From contig CAMAUF010000065.1 of assembly GCA_945861295.1 (NCBI GenBank), forward strand, positions 1 to 8,842: 8,842 bases of DNA, written 5' to 3'. The notes under the pieces are model-generated. The model did not search any database, had not been told where the DNA came from, and saw nothing but the letters and a program-made list of their open reading frames with translations. This stretch comes from a bacterium. GTDB taxonomy: Bacteria > Chloroflexota > Dehalococcoidia > Tepidiformales > Tepidiformaceae. The position numbers were made by a program, and so were the translations under genes. Below, in pieces: positions 6,880 to 8,842 of this stretch (the first letter of the stretch is position 1; each line of letters begins with the position of its first letter).

Positions 6880-7266
6880 TTAGCGGTCGCGGCTTGCCGG
6901 TTTGGCTTTGGGCGCCTTCGGTTTCGATTCCTTCGGCGGCAGGGCTAGCGCCTCGGCGTAGGCGCGGGCCACCCACGAGCGCAGCTGCACGTCGTCGGCA
7001 ACAACCTCCGCCGGAAGCGAGACGTAGTTCTTCATGGTGCGGCCCTCTTGCGGCGAAAAGTCGGCGGCGCCAGCCGCTTTGGCGGCGACGATGCCCTCTG
7101 GCGAGAGGCGCACGATGAAGGTGTCCGCGAAAAGGCCCATGAACATATAGCCGCGCACGAAGGCGGCGGGATAGCCGAACATGGGCTTCTCTACCGCCTC
7201 CGGCCCGCCGGGCGCGACGCCCTTGAACCGCTCGACGAGTTCCGCCGGAGATTTGTCCCAGGCCAT
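6880..7266 (-). CDS. TfoX N-terminal domain family protein
   Basis: This soluble 128-residue protein matches the TfoX/Sxy N-terminal domain: EKPMFGYPAAFVRGYMFMGLFADTFIVRLSPE (26-57) holds the typical MFG-x-x-x-F...MF-x-G...RL core. It is followed by F-S-P (70-72), GRTMKNYVSLP (75-85) and a C-terminal helix with W98. The C-terminal helix-hairpin-helix domain of competence regulator TfoX/Sxy is absent, and the protein ends in a Lys/Pro/Ala-rich tail (110-128). Stand-alone TfoX-N proteins are widespread in non-competent bacteria with no settled function, so a competence role should not be assumed. GAGGAG nine bases before ATG 7266 supports the start. The gene diverges from the NADP-type SDR by 122 bp. 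Confidence 0.9.
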   Translation of the reverse strand: MAWDKSPAELVERFKGVAPGGPEAVEKPMFGYPAAFVRGYMFMGLFADTFIVRLSPEGIVAAKAAGAADFSPQEGRTMKNYVSLPAEVVADDVQLRSWVARAYAEALALPPKESKPKAPKAKPASRDR

Positions 7267-7388
7267 GGTCAGTCACTCCTCGCGCGCGATGCGTGTTCAC
7301 TGTAACGACGGACGAGGAAGGCGGAAATCGACCGCGCCGCGCAACGACAAGCGGCGGTAACATCCCGAAAACTCTCGGAGGTTGCGCC

Positions 7389-8255
7389 ATGGACCCGGCG
7401 TTCGCACAGCTCTTCTCTCTGGATGGCAAGGTTGCCATCGTCACCGGCGCGTCGAGCGGGATCGGCGTCGCCTTGGCCCGAGGGCTGGCGCGGGCCGGCG
7501 CCAACGTCGTCGTCACGGCTCGCCGCCAAGAGATGATCGACAACACCGCCGAAATGTGCCGCGGCTACGGCGTCCGCTCCTCGGCTTGGACTGCCGATAT
7601 CGTCGATGAAGCGCAGTTCGAAGGCCTCTTCGACCGCACGATGACGGAGTATGGCCGCCTCGACGTCCTGATCAACAACGCCGGCTTCACGGACCGCACG
7701 GCCCTCCGGCACGACCAGAACACGATGCGCAAGTTCCGGGCGATCGTCGAACTCGACCTCTTGGCGACGATGAACGGCTGCCGGTTGGCGGCGCAGCGAA
7801 TGTTGACGCAGAAGCCGGCCGGCGGCGTGATCGTCAACATCAGCTCGATCCTCGGCCGCTCCGCGAGCGAGTTTCGCGCCTCGGCCTATCATGCCGCGAA
7901 GGCTGGCGTCGACGGCCTCACGCGCATTCTCGCGTACGAATACGCTCGCGAGGGCATCCGGGTGAACAGCCTCGCGCCGTCGTACTTCGAGGGCACAGAG
8001 ATGATGGACAAAGTCTTCGAGGCCGCGCCGGTGACGAAGGCGCACACGATCGAGCGGACGCCGATGGGCCGCCTCGGCCGCCCCGAGGACCTCGAGGGGG
8101 CGATAGCGTTCCTCTGTTCCGATGCCGGCCGCTTCGTCACCGGCCACACGCTCTACGTCGACGGCGGCTGGTCGACGGGCGGCGGCTTCCATCAGAAGCC
8201 GGCCCTCTGGGAGAGCGAGCTTGGCCGCCAGGACCCGAACTGGGGCAAGGCCTAA
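7389..8255 (+). CDS. Classical SDR-family oxidoreductase, probably NADP(H)-dependent
   Basis: This cytosolic alcohol/ketone oxidoreductase has 288 residues. It shows the cofactor motif TGASSGIG (19-26), NNAG (96-99), NISS with Ser153, catalytic Tyr167 and Lys171, and the family end VDGG (257-260). Arg45 and Arg46 after strand 2 (VVVTARR) favour NADP(H), in contrast to Asp37 of the SDR at 2675-3517. Ser153 to Tyr167 is 14 residues, one more than the standard 13. The C-terminus runs about 28 residues past VDGG (GGGFHQKPALWESELGRQDPNWGKA), longer than in FabG-like members. The start ATG 7389 follows GGAGG at 7377-7381 by seven bases; the frame is open farther upstream but not SDR-like. Gluconate 5-dehydrogenase-like or 3-oxoacyl-ACP reductase-like activity are both possible; the substrate is unknown. 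Confidence 0.93.
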   Translation: MDPAFAQLFSLDGKVAIVTGASSGIGVALARGLARAGANVVVTARRQEMIDNTAEMCRGYGVRSSAWTADIVDEAQFEGLFDRTMTEYGRLDVLINNAGFTDRTALRHDQNTMRKFRAIVELDLLATMNGCRLAAQRMLTQKPAGGVIVNISSILGRSASEFRASAYHAAKAGVDGLTRILAYEYAREGIRVNSLAPSYFEGTEMMDKVFEAAPVTKAHTIERTPMGRLGRPEDLEGAIAFLCSDAGRFVTGHTLYVDGGWSTGGGFHQKPALWESELGRQDPNWGKA

Positions 8256-8349
8256 CGGCGCTCGCCGCGAGTGGTTGCGGCGCTCGTAGGTTTGCGGGGC
8301 GCGTGCCGCCGACGGCCTCAACGCCGCGGCCGGTAGGGAGCGTACGGAT

Positions 8350-8373
8350 ACAGCGCTCCGCGACCAGCGCTGT
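8350..8373 (+). other. Hairpin in repeat copy 1
   Basis: ACAGCGCT (8350-8357) and AGCGCTGT (8366-8373) form a perfect 8-bp stem around CCGCGACC. The equivalent in copy 2 (8474-8497) keeps all eight pairs only if two G-U wobbles are allowed on the plus strand. Confidence 0.6.
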
Positions 8374-8473
8374 TCATGGCCGAGATCTCTCCCCTCCATT
8401 GCTGTCGGGGCTAGGTTTGTTTGGTACGGGCGCCGATAGCCTCAGAGCCGCGACCGGCAGGGACCGTACGGAT

Positions 8474-8497
8474 GCAGCGCTCCGCGACCGGCGCTGT
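8474..8497 (+). other. Hairpin in repeat copy 2
   Basis: GCAGCGCT and GGCGCTGT form six Watson-Crick pairs plus terminal G-U and U-G wobbles as plus-strand RNA. Both sequence differences from copy 1 fall on stem positions and preserve pairing. Confidence 0.5.
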
Positions 8498-8524
8498 TCA
8501 TAGCCGATATCCCTCCCCTCCATT

Positions 8525-8564
8525 GCTGTCGGGGCGAGGTTTGTTTGTCACGCGCGCCGACAGC
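8525..8564 (+). terminator. Long hairpin between the SDR and the right-edge gene, possible terminator
   Basis: GCTGTCGG (8525-8532) pairs perfectly with CCGACAGC (8557-8564), followed inward by one G-G mismatch and GCG/CGC (8534-8536 with 8553-8555). The loop contains GGTTTGTTTG. It sits at the junction of two repeat units and touches the stop of the minus-strand gene, so it could end transcripts from both directions. A related hairpin joins copies 1 and 2 (8401-8408 with 8433-8440, one G-U pair). No poly-T tail follows. Confidence 0.45.
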
Positions 8565-8842
8565 TTACTTCGGCGACGCCAACGCGGCCGGGTCGGCCCA
8601 CGCCGTGAAGTCGTCAACTTTGCCGTAGGCCCAGGGCAGGAAATCGGCGGCGGGGACGGTCGCGACGACCTCGGCCGTTGTGTGCGTCTCCCCCAGGCTG
8701 TAGCTCGCGGCTTCGACGTGGTGCACGGGAAGGTCGATGACCGGGTCGTGTCGCGACTCGCGGAAGGTGATCGTCGCTGTGCCGCGGGCGAGCTTGTGGG
8801 TGCGGCCGCGATGCGTGACGCGGACGAGCTGCGGGTCGCTCG
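8565..8842 (-). CDS. Unrecognised protein, C-terminal 92 codons only
   Basis: The frame is open from the right edge to TAA at 8567-8565, giving 91 readable residues and a stop. The peptide includes VTHRGRTHKLARGTATITF, DLPVHHVEAASYSLGETHTT and ends FLPWAYGKVDDFTAWADPAALASPK. It is hydrophilic, with no membrane segment, and has alternating strand-like patterns and several His residues. I do not recognise the family. GC-rich third positions fit a real gene, and its strand converges with the SDR across the tandem repeats. The start lies outside the window. Confidence 0.65.
   Translation of the reverse strand, partial: SDPQLVRVTHRGRTHKLARGTATITFRESRHDPVIDLPVHHVEAASYSLGETHTTAEVVATVPAADFLPWAYGKVDDFTAWADPAALASPK

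Larger units (their letters stand above)
8307..8554. repeat. Two tandem 124-bp direct repeats in a non-coding gap
   Basis: Copies at 8307-8430 and 8431-8554 align without gaps with 108 of 124 positions identical (hand count), and the first ten bases of a third copy occur at 8555-8564, ending one base before the stop codon of the minus-strand gene. The 124-bp period is not a multiple of three, so the repeat is not a protein repeat. Each unit contains a core hairpin, a conserved pyrimidine stretch CCCTCC and a GCTGTCGGGG...GGTTTGTTT segment. A degraded earlier copy end (TAGGTTTG near 8288) may precede it. This is most of the 309-bp stretch between 8256 and 8564; no gene is seen there. Confidence 0.9.

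Noticed and set aside
6880..7266. Competence regulator role for the TfoX-like protein
   Set aside because: Only the N-terminal domain is present, and no competence genes are nearby.
7293..7304. Palindrome-like GTTCACTGTAAC in the TfoX/SDR divergent gap
   Set aside because: Only three base pairs per arm match, within chance expectation.
6146..7546. A 466-codon minus-strand open frame
   Set aside because: It runs opposite the duplicated-domain gene and through the TfoX-like gene in another frame; low-complexity Arg/Ala-rich product and no ribosome binding site.
7269..8399. A 376-codon minus-strand open frame opposite the NADP-type SDR
   Set aside because: It is a complement of a well-supported SDR gene with no recognisable motifs.
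8303..8503. A 66-codon plus-strand frame across the tandem repeats
   Set aside because: The 124-bp period puts the copies in different frames, so the peptide is not repeated, and no ribosome binding site is seen.
8307..8564. CRISPR array
   Set aside because: Units are 124 bp and directly adjacent with no variable spacers; no cas gene is present.

Overview
The window is GC-rich bacterial chromosomal DNA, packed with short gaps, strong purine-rich ribosome binding sites and one GTG start. It carries no tRNA, rRNA, transposase, phage or plasmid marker. The content is accessory metabolism: two major facilitator exporters, two short-chain dehydrogenases, a crotonase-fold enzyme, a family III CoA-transferase, small alpha/beta-barrel-type proteins and a TfoX-N-like protein. 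This mix is common in heterotrophic soil, groundwater or marine bacteria that degrade many acyl-CoA substrates (for example Chloroflexota or Actinomycetota). That placement is inference from gene content only; no phylogenetic marker is present.

Layout, left to right: a 14-helix DHA2-type drug exporter (minus, cut by the left edge at 1, start 1195); a divergent 12-helix exporter (plus, to 2656) whose N-terminus lacks a normal start codon; a NAD-type SDR (minus, 3517-2675) facing the exporter; a divergent crotonase-fold enzyme (plus, 3645-4448) closed by a perfect 11-bp hairpin; a two-gene minus-strand operon of CaiB/BaiF CoA-transferase (6041-4851) and a small DUF3303-like protein (4841-4533); a divergent protein made of two copies of one roughly 100-residue domain (6176-6829); a TfoX-N-domain protein (minus, 7266-6880); a divergent NADP-type SDR (plus, 7389-8255); a 309-bp non-coding stretch holding two tandem 124-bp repeats with hairpins; and the C-terminal end of an unrecognised minus-strand gene (8565 to the right edge).

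The enzymes could act together. The CoA-transferase would activate a carboxylic acid, the crotonase-fold enzyme would isomerise, hydrate or cleave the acyl-CoA, and the SDRs would oxidise or reduce hydroxy/keto intermediates with NAD(H) or NADP(H). The exporters would handle toxic substrates or products. Strand changes at almost every gene, so these are mostly divergent single-gene units rather than one operon, and a shared pathway is inference. The best candidate for something undescribed is the tandem 124-bp repeat at 8307-8564: its copies differ at 16 positions, yet several stem positions keep pairing when read as plus-strand RNA.
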